From contig CAWICN010000001.1 of NCBI GenBank assembly GCA_963834725.1, forward strand, positions 5,456,001-5,520,000: 64,000 nucleotides of DNA. Reading direction: 5' to 3'. Source of the stretch: PALSA-693 sp963834725 (GTDB lineage Bacteria; Actinomycetota; Acidimicrobiia; Acidimicrobiales; Palsa-688). This document shows, one piece after another, positions 27,330-35,855 of the stretch (its first letter is position 1; the number at the start of each line of letters is the position of its first letter). The translations under genes were made by a program, and so were the position numbers. Under the pieces are notes generated by a model. The model searched no databases, had not been told where the DNA came from, and was given only the letters and a program-made list of their open reading frames with translations.

Positions 27330-28193
27330 ATGGACGTCACGCCCAAGACGCTTCGTGAGGTGGAGTTCCGCGAGAGGATGCGTGGGTATCACCCCGAGGA
27401 CGTCGATCACTTCCTCGAGGAGGTAGCCGCCGGCGTCGAGCTCCTGCAGGAGAGGACGCGCCAGGCAGTCGAGCGGGCCCAGCGGGCTGAAGCGGCCGCC
27501 GCAGAGGCAGGTGGCAACGACGAGGCTCTGCGCAAGACTCTGGTGCTCGCCCAACGCACGGCCGACCTGGCGGTGCAGGAGGCCAGGGAGCAGGCGGCCC
27601 GCATTCTGGCCGGCGCCGAGCAGCAGGCCCAGGGCATCCTCGCCGACGCCGAGGAGCGGGGCAGGCAGGTCTTCGAAGAAGCGACCGCCGATTCCCGAAC
27701 CGCGGTCGCCCGGCTCGAGACCTCCCGTTCCGAGGCCCAACGGGATGTGGACACGCTCATCCGGTGGCTAGGTGAGCACAAGACCCATCTCGTGGCGGCC
27801 CTCAGGGAGGCGACCGAGGCGGTGGAGCGCGCCGGCGTGATGTGGCCGGCCCCGGCAACCCAGCCGGTCGACTCGGCCGAGCTGGCCGAGGTGCGGCCGC
27901 CGGCGCTCCCGAGCCCGGACCCGGAGCCGTCCGAACCCGAAGCGGAGCAGACCGGGGACGAGACGGCCATGTCGGTTCCGATGGAGAACGAGGACGAAGG
28001 GGCCGAAGCCGCGCCGAACTCCGACCACGCGGCCGCTCCGCAGCCGGCACCTCAGTCCGAGGAAGCTCCCCCCTTCGGCTCCGAGGCCAGCGATACAGCT
28101 GAAGAACGGGCGCTCGACGACTTCTTCGAGGACAACGCCGACGAGCTCGAGGAGGACCGTCGCATCGGTGGGCGGCTCCGGCGCCGGCGCTAG
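27330..28193 (+). CDS. DivIVA domain protein (Wag31-like)
   Basis: Polar/septal scaffold. The DivIVA N-terminal domain (TPKTLREVEFRERMRGYHPE and DVDHFLEEVAAGVELLQERT) is followed by a coiled coil (about residues 40-160, rich in Ala, Glu, Arg) and a disordered acidic Pro/Glu tail ending in basic RRIGGRLRRRR. In actinobacteria such proteins direct polar growth; here it is the usual gene following sepF-yggT. ATG start, no strong ribosome-binding site. Confidence 0.93.
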   Translation: MDVTPKTLREVEFRERMRGYHPEDVDHFLEEVAAGVELLQERTRQAVERAQRAEAAAAEAGGNDEALRKTLVLAQRTADLAVQEAREQAARILAGAEQQAQGILADAEERGRQVFEEATADSRTAVARLETSRSEAQRDVDTLIRWLGEHKTHLVAALREATEAVERAGVMWPAPATQPVDSAELAEVRPPALPSPDPEPSEPEAEQTGDETAMSVPMENEDEGAEAAPNSDHAAAPQPAPQSEEAPPFGSEASDTAEERALDDFFEDNADELEEDRRIGGRLRRRR

Positions 28194-28236
28194 CGTCCTC
28201 TGGACGACTGGCGGCCGGGACGGGGCCAGACCGTAG

Positions 28237-28360
28237 CCAGCCGGTGTGGCGGAACCAGCCGGTGTGGCGGACCCAGCCGGCGTACCGCACCAGCCCGTTT
28301 GGTGGTCCCGCCGGCTTGGGCCGCCCCGCCGGTTTGGGTAGGCCAACCGGCTTGGCGGAA
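28237..28360 (+). repeat. 18-bp minisatellite between divIVA and the next gene
   Basis: About seven units of CCAGCCGGTGTGGCGGAA type start at 28237, 28255, 28273, about 28290, 28308, 28326 and 28343; the early ones are near-identical and later ones diverge. No clear coding role. Confidence 0.8.
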
Positions 28361-28370
28361 ACCTGGACGA

Positions 28371-28880
28371 GTGGCGGTTGGACGCGTGCCGCCCGGTGAT
28401 CCGCTCCTTGTGGCAACCGGGGCCGGCCCGGGTGACTCCCCGGTCCGACAACGGAGCGATCTCGTACTACTGCTGATCACCGTGGTGCTGGTGGTGGCCG
28501 GCCTGGTCTTGCTGCTGGTGGGGTATGTGCAGAGCAGCATGACCATCCTCTACGCGTCGATCGGTTCGGCCGCCCTCGCCGGCGTCGTCTTGATCGCTTA
28601 CAGCAGATTGAACCGCCGACGTGAGGTCGAGGTCGCGGTCAGCGCCGTCGGTCCCGGTGCGGCCGGCCCCGTTTCGGCCGGGCCCGATGCGATGGGGACC
28701 CCTGCAGCCGGGTCGGTTGCGACGGGGTCCGATGCGGCCGATCCCGATGCGATGGGGACCCCTGCAGCCGGGTCCGTTGCGACGGGGCGCTCTGCGGCCG
28801 GGTTCGATGCGGAACCGACGGCTGCGGTACGCGAGCCCGGTCCCGTCGGCGACCAATCCGGCGAGGAGCCGACCCCCTGA
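28371..28880 (+). CDS. Small two-helix membrane protein with repeat tail
   Basis: Unrecognised. Two hydrophobic segments (DLVLLLITVVLVVAGLVLLL and ILYASIGSAALAGVVLIAYS) are followed by basic NRRRE and a low-complexity tail containing a perfect-length 60-bp duplication (DAMGTPAAGSVATG). The GTG at 28371 is a guess; GTG at 28299 and 28386 are in frame. It is in the operon direction of divIVA, so a division or envelope role is possible but unproven. Confidence 0.6.
   Translation: MAVGRVPPGDPLLVATGAGPGDSPVRQRSDLVLLLITVVLVVAGLVLLLVGYVQSSMTILYASIGSAALAGVVLIAYSRLNRRREVEVAVSAVGPGAAGPVSAGPDAMGTPAAGSVATGSDAADPDAMGTPAAGSVATGRSAAGFDAEPTAAVREPGPVGDQSGEEPTP
28681..28800 (+). repeat. 60-bp tandem duplication
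   Basis: 28681-28740 and 28741-28800 are copies differing at only a few positions; both include GATGCGATGGGGACCCCTGC. It encodes 20 residues twice within the membrane protein's tail. Confidence 0.9.
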
Positions 28881-29008
28881 GCGGTCCGGATCCCCCTCGG
28901 GATGATTGTTTGCAGTACGAGGACACATATGACCTGCTACTCACAACAATGGCGCCGCATCGTCGTCGACGCGGCCACCGCGGCTGCTCCTGCCGCTGGC
29001 CAGTCGCT

Positions 29009-32000
29009 CTAAGCGGTGCGGGTGATCCTGACGGCGGCGCGCGCCTGGTCGGACAACGAAACCGGGTGCCAGCCCCCGCCGGTCTCGGCCGCCGGCACCC
29101 GGATCTCGACGGCCAGCACCTGCTCCGCCACCCACTCCCGGTGGGCGTCCAGGGCGGCGAGGACCCGCTCGTCGCCGGTCACCTCGAGCAAGATGCGATC
29201 GGTGACGTTGAGGGCTCGCTCGCGCCGGTCCTGCTGAACCGCCCGCACCAGGTCACGGGCCAAACCTTCGAGCAGCAGCCCATCGGTGAGGGAGACATCG
29301 AGGACGACCAGGCCGTGCCCGACGTCGAGAGCGCGGGTGGTGGCCGCGTCGACGGGCAGCACGCGCATCTCGAACTCGCCGGGCTCGAGGACGCTGCCAC
29401 CGACCCTGGCCCGGCCGCCCTCGAGCAGCTCCCAGTCGCCGCGCTTGGCCGCGGCGGCGACCGACTGGGTCAGGGGCCCGAGCCGTGGCGCCGCCACTTT
29501 GAACAACACCGTGAGGGTCCTTGATGCGAAGCGATCCTCGGCCAGGTCGATCTCGACAGACTTGACGTTGACCTCGTCGGCGATGAGATCGACGTACGGC
29601 CGGAGCCGGGCGGCGTCCGCAGCCGCAATCGTCAGGCGGGCGAGGGGCAGACGGGCTCGTAACCCGTTCGCCTTGCGGATCGAGTGCGCCGCCGAACAGA
29701 CCTCGCGCACCCGGTCCATGTCGGCGACCAGATCCGGTTCGGAGGGCAATGACGACGGCTCCGGCCAGTCCAGCAGATGCACGGATGACCCGCTCTCGTT
29801 GCCGGTCAAACCGCGCCAGACCGCGTCGGTGACCAAGGGGAGCAGGGGTGCGGCCACCCGGCAGACGACCTCCAGCACCGTGGCCAGCGTGTCGAAGGCA
29901 TCCTGGCTGGTGCCAGGCTCACCGTTTCCCGTACCCCAGAATCGATCCCGGCTCCGGCGGATGTACCAGTTGTCGAGAACATCGAGGAACGACTCGATGG
30001 CGTCCGCTGCACCCGAGAGGTCGTAGGCGTCCATGGCGGTGGTGACGTCAGCGACCAGCTGACCGGTCTTGGACAGCACGTACCGATCGAGGGTGCCGGT
30101 GACGCCCGTGCGGCCGAGCACCGCCCTCCGCCCGTCGGCATTGGCGTACAGGGCGAAGAAATACCAGGCGTTCCAAAGGGGCAGCAGGGCCTGGCGAACC
30201 GCAGCGGTGATGCCCTTTTCGTCGGTGATCATGTCGCCACCGCGAAGCACCGGCGACGACATGAGGAACCACCGCATGGCGTCGGACCCGTGGGTGTCGA
30301 ACATCGCCTCCGGATCGGGGAAGTTGCGCAACCGTTTCGACAGCTTCAGCCCGTCGTCGCCAAGAAGGATGCCGTGGGCCAAGCAGGTGGTGAAGGCGGG
30401 CCGATCGAACAGGGCCACAGCGAGCACGTGGAGCGTGTAGAACCAGCCGCGCGTCTGGCCGAGGTACTCGACGATGAAGTCTCCCGGGAAATGATCATCG
30501 AACCACTCCCGGTTTTCGAAGGGATAGTGCACCTGGGCGAACGGCATGGAACCCGACTCGAACCAGCAGTCGAGGACGTCGCTGACCCGTCGCATCGTGG
30601 ACGCGCCGGTCGGGTCGTCGGGATTCGGTCGCGTCAACTCGTCGATGGCAGGACGGTGCAGGTCGGTGGGACGGACGCCGAAGTCCCCCTCCAGTTCGTC
30701 CAGGCTCCCGTAGACATCGATGCGCGGGTATCGAGGGTCGTCGCTCCTCCAGACCGGTATCGGTGACCCCCAGAAGCGATTGCGGGAGATGGACCAGTCC
30801 CGGGCGTTCGCCAGCCATTTGCCGAACGACCCGTCGCGCACGTGCTCGGGTACCCACCTGATCTCCCGGTTGCGCGCCAGGAGAAGCTCCTTGATGGCGG
30901 TCACCCGGACGAACCACGACGTTACCGCCCGGTAAACGAGCGGGGTGTCGGTCCGCCAGCAGTGCGGATACGAGTGGACATACGAGTCGGAACGGACCAG
31001 CAAGCCCTGCTGGCGCAGGGCCCGGATGATGGGCTGGTTGGCTTCGAAGACCTGCAGGCCCTCGAAGTCCGGCACCTCGGAGGTGAACCGGGTGCGCGAG
31101 TCGACCGGGCAGATCACCGGGATCCCCACGGCGGCGCAGGCGATCTGGTCGTCCTCGCCGAACCCGGGCGCCATGTGCACCACGCCGGTGCCCTCCTCGG
31201 TCGTGACGAAGTCTTCAGCGAGCACGACGAAGGCGTTGGGCGCAGCCGCGAAATAGGGGAAGAGGGGCCGGTAGTGCCGGCCGGCGAGGTCCCGCCCGGT
31301 CACGGTGCCAAGGCGGTTGGCCCCTTCGAGCTGCTTTTCGTAGCCGGCGAGCACGGCTTCGCCGAGGACGAAACGCGTGCCGTCCCGCTCGAACACCGCG
31401 TAAGGGACATCAGGGCCGACCGCTAGCGCCAGGTTGGACGGCAGGGTCCACGGGGTGGTGGTCCACACCCAGACCTGCAGCGGGCCGGCAGCCAGGTTGG
31501 CGGCCGGATCCGCCACTTCCGTCGACGTAAGCGACGCCGGCTCGAGCTGGAACACGACGGTCACGGCCGGATCCTGGCGGTCCCGGTAGGCGTTATCCTG
31601 CCGGGTCTCGGAGTTCGAGAGCGGGGTCTCGCACTCCCAGCAGTACGGGAGCACCCGGTAGTCCTCGTAGATGAGGCCCTTGTCCCAGAGCTGTTTGATG
31701 GCCCACATGACGCTCTCCATGTAGGAGAGGTCCATGGTCTTGTAGTCGTTGGCGAAGTCGACCCAGCGGGCCTGGCGAGTGACGTAGCGCTCCCACTCTT
31801 TGGTGTAACGGAGCACCGAAGTGCGGCAGTGCTCGTTGAAACGGGCGATCCCGAACTCGGTGATCGGGCCCCGGCCGGAGACGCCGAGCTCCTTCTCGGC
31901 CTCTGTCTCGGCCGGCAGACCGTGGCAGTCCCACCCGAAGCGACGCTCCACCCGCTGGCCCCGCATGGTGCGGTAGCGCGGCACGACGTCCTTGACATAG

Positions 32001-32350
32001 CCGGTCAAAAGGTGGCCATAGTGCGGCAACCCGTTGGCGAACGGCGGACCGTCGTAGAAGACGAACTCGTTGTCCTGGGGCCTGCCGGTCACCGACCTCC
32101 GGAACGTGTCTTCGGTGTCCCACATGGCCAGGACCGCTTCTTCGATCTCCGGAAAGCGGGGGAAGCCAGGCACATCGGGGTAGCCCCTGCCACTCCGGGG
32201 GTCTGTGCCATCTCGGGGGCCTGTGCCATCTCGGGGGCCTGTGCCATCTCGGGGGTCTGTGCCATCTCGGGGGCCTGTGCCATCTCGGGGGCCTGTGGCA
32301 TCACTGGGGACCGTGCTGTCTCGGGGGCCTGTCTCGGCGCCGGCGGGCAT
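29009..32350 (-). CDS. ileS: Isoleucine-tRNA ligase
   Basis: Class I aminoacyl-tRNA synthetase charging tRNA-Ile, about 1113 residues. HIGH-type motif GPPFANGLPHYGHLL, WDCHGLPAETEAEKELG, zinc-independent layout, ARDWSISRNRFWGSPIPVW, DCWFESGSMPFAQVHYPFE, and KMSKS-type LKLSKRLRN. GRGPITEFGIARFNEHCR with LKLSKR suggests the eukaryote-like (IleS2) subtype. The N-terminus (from ATG at 32350) holds seven TGPRDG-type 18-bp repeats before the conserved RFPEIEEAVLAMW. No T-box leader was recognised. Divergent from traR. Confidence 0.95.
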   Translation of the reverse strand: MPAGAETGPRDSTVPSDATGPRDGTGPRDGTDPRDGTGPRDGTGPRDGTDPRSGRGYPDVPGFPRFPEIEEAVLAMWDTEDTFRRSVTGRPQDNEFVFYDGPPFANGLPHYGHLLTGYVKDVVPRYRTMRGQRVERRFGWDCHGLPAETEAEKELGVSGRGPITEFGIARFNEHCRTSVLRYTKEWERYVTRQARWVDFANDYKTMDLSYMESVMWAIKQLWDKGLIYEDYRVLPYCWECETPLSNSETRQDNAYRDRQDPAVTVVFQLEPASLTSTEVADPAANLAAGPLQVWVWTTTPWTLPSNLALAVGPDVPYAVFERDGTRFVLGEAVLAGYEKQLEGANRLGTVTGRDLAGRHYRPLFPYFAAAPNAFVVLAEDFVTTEEGTGVVHMAPGFGEDDQIACAAVGIPVICPVDSRTRFTSEVPDFEGLQVFEANQPIIRALRQQGLLVRSDSYVHSYPHCWRTDTPLVYRAVTSWFVRVTAIKELLLARNREIRWVPEHVRDGSFGKWLANARDWSISRNRFWGSPIPVWRSDDPRYPRIDVYGSLDELEGDFGVRPTDLHRPAIDELTRPNPDDPTGASTMRRVSDVLDCWFESGSMPFAQVHYPFENREWFDDHFPGDFIVEYLGQTRGWFYTLHVLAVALFDRPAFTTCLAHGILLGDDGLKLSKRLRNFPDPEAMFDTHGSDAMRWFLMSSPVLRGGDMITDEKGITAAVRQALLPLWNAWYFFALYANADGRRAVLGRTGVTGTLDRYVLSKTGQLVADVTTAMDAYDLSGAADAIESFLDVLDNWYIRRSRDRFWGTGNGEPGTSQDAFDTLATVLEVVCRVAAPLLPLVTDAVWRGLTGNESGSSVHLLDWPEPSSLPSEPDLVADMDRVREVCSAAHSIRKANGLRARLPLARLTIAAADAARLRPYVDLIADEVNVKSVEIDLAEDRFASRTLTVLFKVAAPRLGPLTQSVAAAAKRGDWELLEGGRARVGGSVLEPGEFEMRVLPVDAATTRALDVGHGLVVLDVSLTDGLLLEGLARDLVRAVQQDRRERALNVTDRILLEVTGDERVLAALDAHREWVAEQVLAVEIRVPAAETGGGWHPVSLSDQARAAVRITRTA
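32200..32335 (-). repeat. 18-bp tandem repeats at the ileS 5' end
   Basis: GCCATCTCGGGGGCCTGT (plus-strand reading) is repeated about seven times with single-base changes; in ileS it encodes TGPRDG or TDPRDG units. Confidence 0.9.
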
Positions 32351-32481
32351 CCCACCACGATACGGGGGAACAAGCAGCACTCTCGCGGCGTTTAAGCCGG
32401 ATCGCAACGGATAGTGCCCGTGGTAGCGTTCCTGCCTCCCAGGAAGCCCCACGGCCCCGAAACGCCGCAAGGCAGGACGAG
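32351..32481. promoter_or_regulatory. Divergent promoter region ileS / traR
   Basis: The 131-bp gap between divergent starts must hold promoters for both directions. AAGGCAGGACGAG just before the plus-strand ATG offers a weak ribosome-binding site. I see no T-box signature (no GGTGGNACCGCG-like element) and no clear -35/-10 pair. Confidence 0.35.
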
Positions 32482-33051
32482 ATGGCGAGAAAACCCACCA
32501 CTTCCCCCAGTTCGACCACACCCGCCAAAGCTGCAGGCAAGGCCACCAAGGCGGCGCCGGCGAAATCGGCCAAGGCGCCGGCCAAGACGGCGAAGTCGGC
32601 CGCGGCCAAGAGCGCGCCCGCGAAGGCCGAGAAGGCGGTCAAGACCGCGCCCGAGGCGAGCCATTCGTCGAAGGCCGACCGGGCAGCGTTCTTCGCCAGC
32701 CAGCGGCAGTTGCTGCTTGACGAGCGCGGCAACTACATCCGCTCCGCCGAGGTCCTCAAAGCGCAGGCCGACTCGCTGGCTCTCGAGCACGAACCCGGCG
32801 ATGTGCAGTTCGACGAGGAGGGCGGAGAGGGCGGCACCTCGAACGTGGATCGCGAGCTGGATCTGGTCCTGTCAGCCCAGGCCCGGGCCGCCGCGGTGGA
32901 AATCGATCGGGCGCTGGCCAAGATCGATTCCGGCACCTATGGCGTCTGCGAGCAATGCGGTCAACAGATCCCCGAAGCCCGACTGCAGGCCTTGCCGCAG
33001 GCTGCTCTATGTGTGTCGTGCAAGAGCGGCGGGTTGTCGTCACGGCGCTGA
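32482..33051 (+). CDS. TraR/DksA-type zinc-finger protein with H1-like tail
   Basis: DksA/TraR C4 zinc-finger protein, 189 residues. The N-terminal 65 residues are Lys/Ala/Pro-rich (PAKAAGKATKAAPAKSAKAP), like histone H1 tails; the rest is helical (DRAAFFASQRQLLLDERGNY) and ends with the zinc finger CEQCGQQIPEARLQALPQAA followed by LCVSCK. DksA-family proteins act on RNA polymerase with ppGpp; the tail suggests it may also contact nucleic acid (inference). ileS is divergent; lspA overlaps its end. Confidence 0.88.
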   Translation: MARKPTTSPSSTTPAKAAGKATKAAPAKSAKAPAKTAKSAAAKSAPAKAEKAVKTAPEASHSSKADRAAFFASQRQLLLDERGNYIRSAEVLKAQADSLALEHEPGDVQFDEEGGEGGTSNVDRELDLVLSAQARAAAVEIDRALAKIDSGTYGVCEQCGQQIPEARLQALPQAALCVSCKSGGLSSRR

Positions 33052-33584
33052 GCCTCACGTCGCGGCGACGGGCCCGCCAGCTGCTGATCCCTGCAGTGGC
33101 GCTGGTGGTGCTGGCAGCGGATCAGGCGAGCAAGACCTGGGCTCTTCACCACGTTCCGCCAGCCCCCGGGGGCCGGCACCTGACCGGCTCCCTCTGGCTG
33201 GTGCTGACCTTCAACAGCGGAGCGGCCTTCAGCCTCGGGCGCGGGGTGACGCCCTTCATCGAAGCGGTCGTAATCGCTCTGGTGGTTTGGCTGGTGGTGT
33301 TCAGCCGCCGGGCCACCCGGGCTGGCTCCATCCCGCTGGCCGTCGGGCTCGGCCTGCTCCTCGGAGGGGCAGCGGGCAATCTCGCCGACCGCGTCTTCCG
33401 CCACAACCGTGGCTCCGTGATCGATTTCATCGACGCGGCTCGCGTGGGCAGCCACGATTGGTGGCCGGTGTTCAACGTCGCGGACGCAGCCGTCGTGGTG
33501 GGAGTGGTGATCCTGGTCCTGACGTACCGGCGCCGACCGGCCACGGCAGCCGACCCGCCCGATGCCCCTGGTCCGCATGCCTGA
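33009..33584 (+). CDS. lspA: Lipoprotein signal peptidase LspA
   Basis: Aspartyl membrane peptidase that removes signal peptides from lipidated prolipoproteins. Four membrane helices; catalytic Asp motifs AGNLADRVFRHNRGSVIDFI and FNVADAAVVVGVVIL; also ADQASKTWALHH and FNSGAAFSLG. The start is uncertain: ATG at 33009 or GTG at 33018, both inside the end of the traR-type gene, and no start exists between there and the conserved part. The 3' end overlaps rluD by 23 bp. Confidence 0.94.
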   Translation: MCVVQERRVVVTALSLTSRRRARQLLIPAVALVVLAADQASKTWALHHVPPAPGGRHLTGSLWLVLTFNSGAAFSLGRGVTPFIEAVVIALVVWLVVFSRRATRAGSIPLAVGLGLLLGGAAGNLADRVFRHNRGSVIDFIDAARVGSHDWWPVFNVADAAVVVGVVILVLTYRRRPATAADPPDAPGPHA

Positions 33585-34551
33585 AGGCTGGAAGCTTCCC
33601 GGCGCCCTCGACGGGGAGCGTCTCGATCGGGCCCTGGCCCTGCTGACCGGCTGCAGCCGACGTCAGGCGGACGAGCTGATCGAGGGAGGCCGGGTCAGTG
33701 TCGACGATCGGGTTATGGCCTCGCGCACACGCCGCGTCCGGGCCGGGGAGCGACTGTCAATCGTGGGACCGGTTGTCCCCGCCAGCGGCCCGGGGCTGCA
33801 GGGGGACGCCGGCGTCGAGATCACCGTTGTCTGGAGCGACGACCAGGTCATCGTCGTCGACAAGCCGGCGGGTCTGGTGGTCCATCCGGGCGCCGGAAAC
33901 CGCTCCCGGACACTGGTACAAGGGCTGCTGGCCCGGTTTCCTGACCTGGCCGCGCTCGCGGACGGCGCCAACGGGCTCGGTGATGACGACCGGCCGGGTA
34001 TCGTCCACCGGCTCGACAAGGGGACATCGGGATTGCTGATGGTGGCGCGGACCCGTGAGGCCCGGATCGGGCTGACCGCCCAGCTGGCCACCCGCCAGGT
34101 CGAGCGCGAGTACGTGGCGCTCGTTGCCGGCACCGTCGAAGCCGACGGGGGTCTGATCGACGCCCCCCTCGGGCGGGCGGACCGCGATCCCACCCGGGTG
34201 CGGATCCAGGCCGGCGGGCGCCCGGCCCGGACCCGCTATCAGGTAGAGGCGCGCTATGACCGGCCCCGGCCGACCACGCTCCTGCGATGCCGGCTCGAGA
34301 CCGGCCGGACCCACCAGATCCGGGTCCACCTGGCGTCCATCGGCCATCCCGTGGTTGGCGACCGACGCTACGGCGGCAAGGGCAAGGCGCCAGCCGGCTG
34401 GGACCCGCTCCCGGCGGACCGCCACTTCTTGCACGCCGCGACGCTGGCGTTCGACCACCCGATCACCGGCGAACGGCTCTCATTTTCGTCGGCGTTGCCG
34501 GCCGACCTGCAGGCCGTGTTGAACGGCTTGGCCGTGGCGCCGACGGGCTGA
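33562..34551 (+). CDS. RluA-family pseudouridine synthase (RluD-like)
   Basis: Large ribosomal RNA pseudouridine synthase. N-terminal S4 domain (GERLDRALALLTGCSRRQAD, ELIEGGRVSVDDR) and catalytic domain with VVDKPAGLVVHPGAGN and catalytic Asp in GIVHRLDKGTSGLLMVARTR; RLETGRTHQIRVHLASIGHP follows. lspA-rluD is a widespread pair. The exact site (RluD positions of 23S) is inferred from the neighbourhood. Confidence 0.95.
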   Translation: MPLVRMPEGWKLPGALDGERLDRALALLTGCSRRQADELIEGGRVSVDDRVMASRTRRVRAGERLSIVGPVVPASGPGLQGDAGVEITVVWSDDQVIVVDKPAGLVVHPGAGNRSRTLVQGLLARFPDLAALADGANGLGDDDRPGIVHRLDKGTSGLLMVARTREARIGLTAQLATRQVEREYVALVAGTVEADGGLIDAPLGRADRDPTRVRIQAGGRPARTRYQVEARYDRPRPTTLLRCRLETGRTHQIRVHLASIGHPVVGDRRYGGKGKAPAGWDPLPADRHFLHAATLAFDHPITGERLSFSSALPADLQAVLNGLAVAPTG

Positions 34552-34620
34552 CGGGCCGCCGACGAGCTGTTGGGCCGTCGACAGGGTGACGGGCCAGCGC
34601 CACAACGGGCCGATGGGGCG

Positions 34621-34714
34621 GCGACTTTTGGTACGTTCCATCACCTTTGGAGCAGGAAGTACATGAGGCGTACTTCTCAAAGGCTCCAAAAGTCGCGCCA
34701 GGTACCAAAAGTCG
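34621..34714. repeat. Nested inverted repeats with competing stems
   Basis: GCGACTTTTGG (34621-34631) can pair with CCAAAAGTCGC (34686-34696); the overlapping CGACTTTTGGTAC (34622-34634) can instead pair with GTACCAAAAGTCG (34702-34714). Inside are GAAGTAC/GTACTTC (34656-34662 and 34670-34676, 7-base loop) and CTTTGGAG/CTCCAAA. It lies between convergent rluD and cobH, so a two-way terminator is likely, though the alternative pairings are unusual. Confidence 0.7.
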
Positions 34715-34729
34715 GGCGAACATCCGGCC

Positions 34730-35539
34730 TCAGATGGGCGACGGCGGCGAGGCCGGCAAGGTCGCCGCGACCGTCGAGCTCGCCAGACCCGCCAGACCCG
34801 CCAGGCCGGCCAGGGCCGCCAGGGCGTTGACGGCAGCGGCCGCCACGGGGCTGCCGCCCCGGTATCCGACGTTGGTGATCGCCACAGGCTGCAGCCGCGA
34901 GCTCCACAGGGCTGCTTTGGCCTCATCGGCGCCCACATACCCCACCGGCAGGCCGACTACGGCCGCGGGCCGCACCGCGCCCGCCTCGTATAGCTCCAGC
35001 AGCCGGGCCAGGGCCGTCGGCGCGTTGCCGATCACCCACAGAGCCCCATCTGGATGTTCCGCCGCTGCGATCTCGATCGCGGTAGCGGAGCGGGTGCCGC
35101 CGGGAGGAGCGCTGGTCACCCGGTCAAGAAAGCAGCGGGACTCCGGTATGGCTGGTATCCCGGCCATGACCATTCGGGTGTCACAAACCACCGCGACCCC
35201 TTGTCGCAGGGCGGCCACGGCGCGGTCCACGGCCCGGGCACCGACCCGGGTCGACGCGGCAAACGATTCGTCCGCCGTGGCATGGATCATCCGGGCCACC
35301 ACCTGGCGGGCGCCGTCCGGCCAAGCGGAGAGGTCGACCCGCTCCGCTATCCGGCGATAGGACTCGGTCTCAATTGGATGGGGCTCAATAGGATGGGGCT
35401 CAACCGGATCGGGCTCGACCGGATGGGGCTCGACGGGACGGTGACAGGGCTCGTCGGCGACATCAAGGTCGGGGGGGTCGGGCAGGTCGGGGCGGTCGGG
35501 CAGGTCGGGGCGGTCAGGCAGGTCGGGAGGGTCAGGCAG
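34730..35539 (-). CDS. cobH: Precorrin-8X methylmutase CobH/CbiC
   Basis: Moves the C11 methyl to C12 to give hydrogenobyrinate or cobyrinate. The conserved part starts at IETESYRRIAERVDLSAW; FAASTRVGARAVDRAVAALR, VCDTRMVMAGI, and the C-terminal AVVGLPVGYVGADEAKAAL and ITNVGYRGGSPVAAAAVNAL are present. The first 60 residues are Pro/Asp/Glu repeats. Between ATG 35635 (inside the upstream gene) and the conserved part I find no ATG, GTG or TTG. A CTG at 35539, 5 bases after GGAGGG, overlaps the upstream stop and is my choice. Confidence 0.88.
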   Translation of the reverse strand: MPDPPDLPDRPDLPDRPDLPDPPDLDVADEPCHRPVEPHPVEPDPVEPHPIEPHPIETESYRRIAERVDLSAWPDGARQVVARMIHATADESFAASTRVGARAVDRAVAALRQGVAVVCDTRMVMAGIPAIPESRCFLDRVTSAPPGGTRSATAIEIAAAEHPDGALWVIGNAPTALARLLELYEAGAVRPAAVVGLPVGYVGADEAKAALWSSRLQPVAITNVGYRGGSPVAAAAVNALAALAGLAGLAGLASSTVAATLPASPPSPI

Positions 35540-35540
35540 G
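35466..35540 (-). repeat. 18-bp tandem repeats at the cobH 5' end
   Basis: About four units of GGTCGGGGCGGTCGGGCA (plus-strand reading), encoding LPDRPD. A second array of 15-bp units encoding PVEPH or PIEPH follows at roughly 35370-35450. Confidence 0.85.
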
Positions 35541-35855
35541 TGGACCCTCCAGATCGACGATGTCGTAGGACCACAGCTCGCTGTGGCTGGCGACCGGCGT
35601 CTGGTGTGGGGTTGCGGTGACGCCCCGATGGCCATGGGCGAACGCGGGCGAGGCCACCCAGGCCTCGAACGTCTCCTGATCCCGCCACCGGGTCACAACC
35701 AGCCAGGTATCCCGGCCGTCGGTGGGCCGCAGCAGCTCGAACCCTTCAAAACCCTCCGCCCGGTCCACGGCGCCGGCGCGAGCCGCGAAGCGCCGGGCCA
35801 GCTCCTCGCCCCTGTCCTCGCCCACCTGGATGGCGTTGATCCGCACGATCGTCAT
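35532..35855 (-). CDS. Antibiotic-monooxygenase-fold (ABM) protein
   Basis: Small ferredoxin-like-fold protein of the ABM/HmoA-like family, 107 residues: TIVRINAIQVGEDRGEELAR, FEGFELLRPTDGRDTWLVVT and WRDQETFEAWVASPAFAHGH are characteristic (the last resembles heme-binding IsdG-type proteins). Enzymatic role unknown. The ATG overlaps the ferredoxin stop (ATGA) and its own stop overlaps the cobH start, so it is translationally embedded in the cobalamin operon, suggesting a corrin- or tetrapyrrole-related job (inference). Confidence 0.85.
   Translation of the reverse strand: MTIVRINAIQVGEDRGEELARRFAARAGAVDRAEGFEGFELLRPTDGRDTWLVVTRWRDQETFEAWVASPAFAHGHRGVTATPHQTPVASHSELWSYDIVDLEGPPA

Noticed and set aside
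28910..29524. Plus-strand open frame opposite the ileS 3' end
   Set aside because: Composition follows from antisense of a GC-rich gene; the minus strand shows clear IleS sequence.
32351..32481. T-box riboswitch before ileS
   Set aside because: No GGTGGNACCGCG-like antiterminator sequence or specifier loop was visible.
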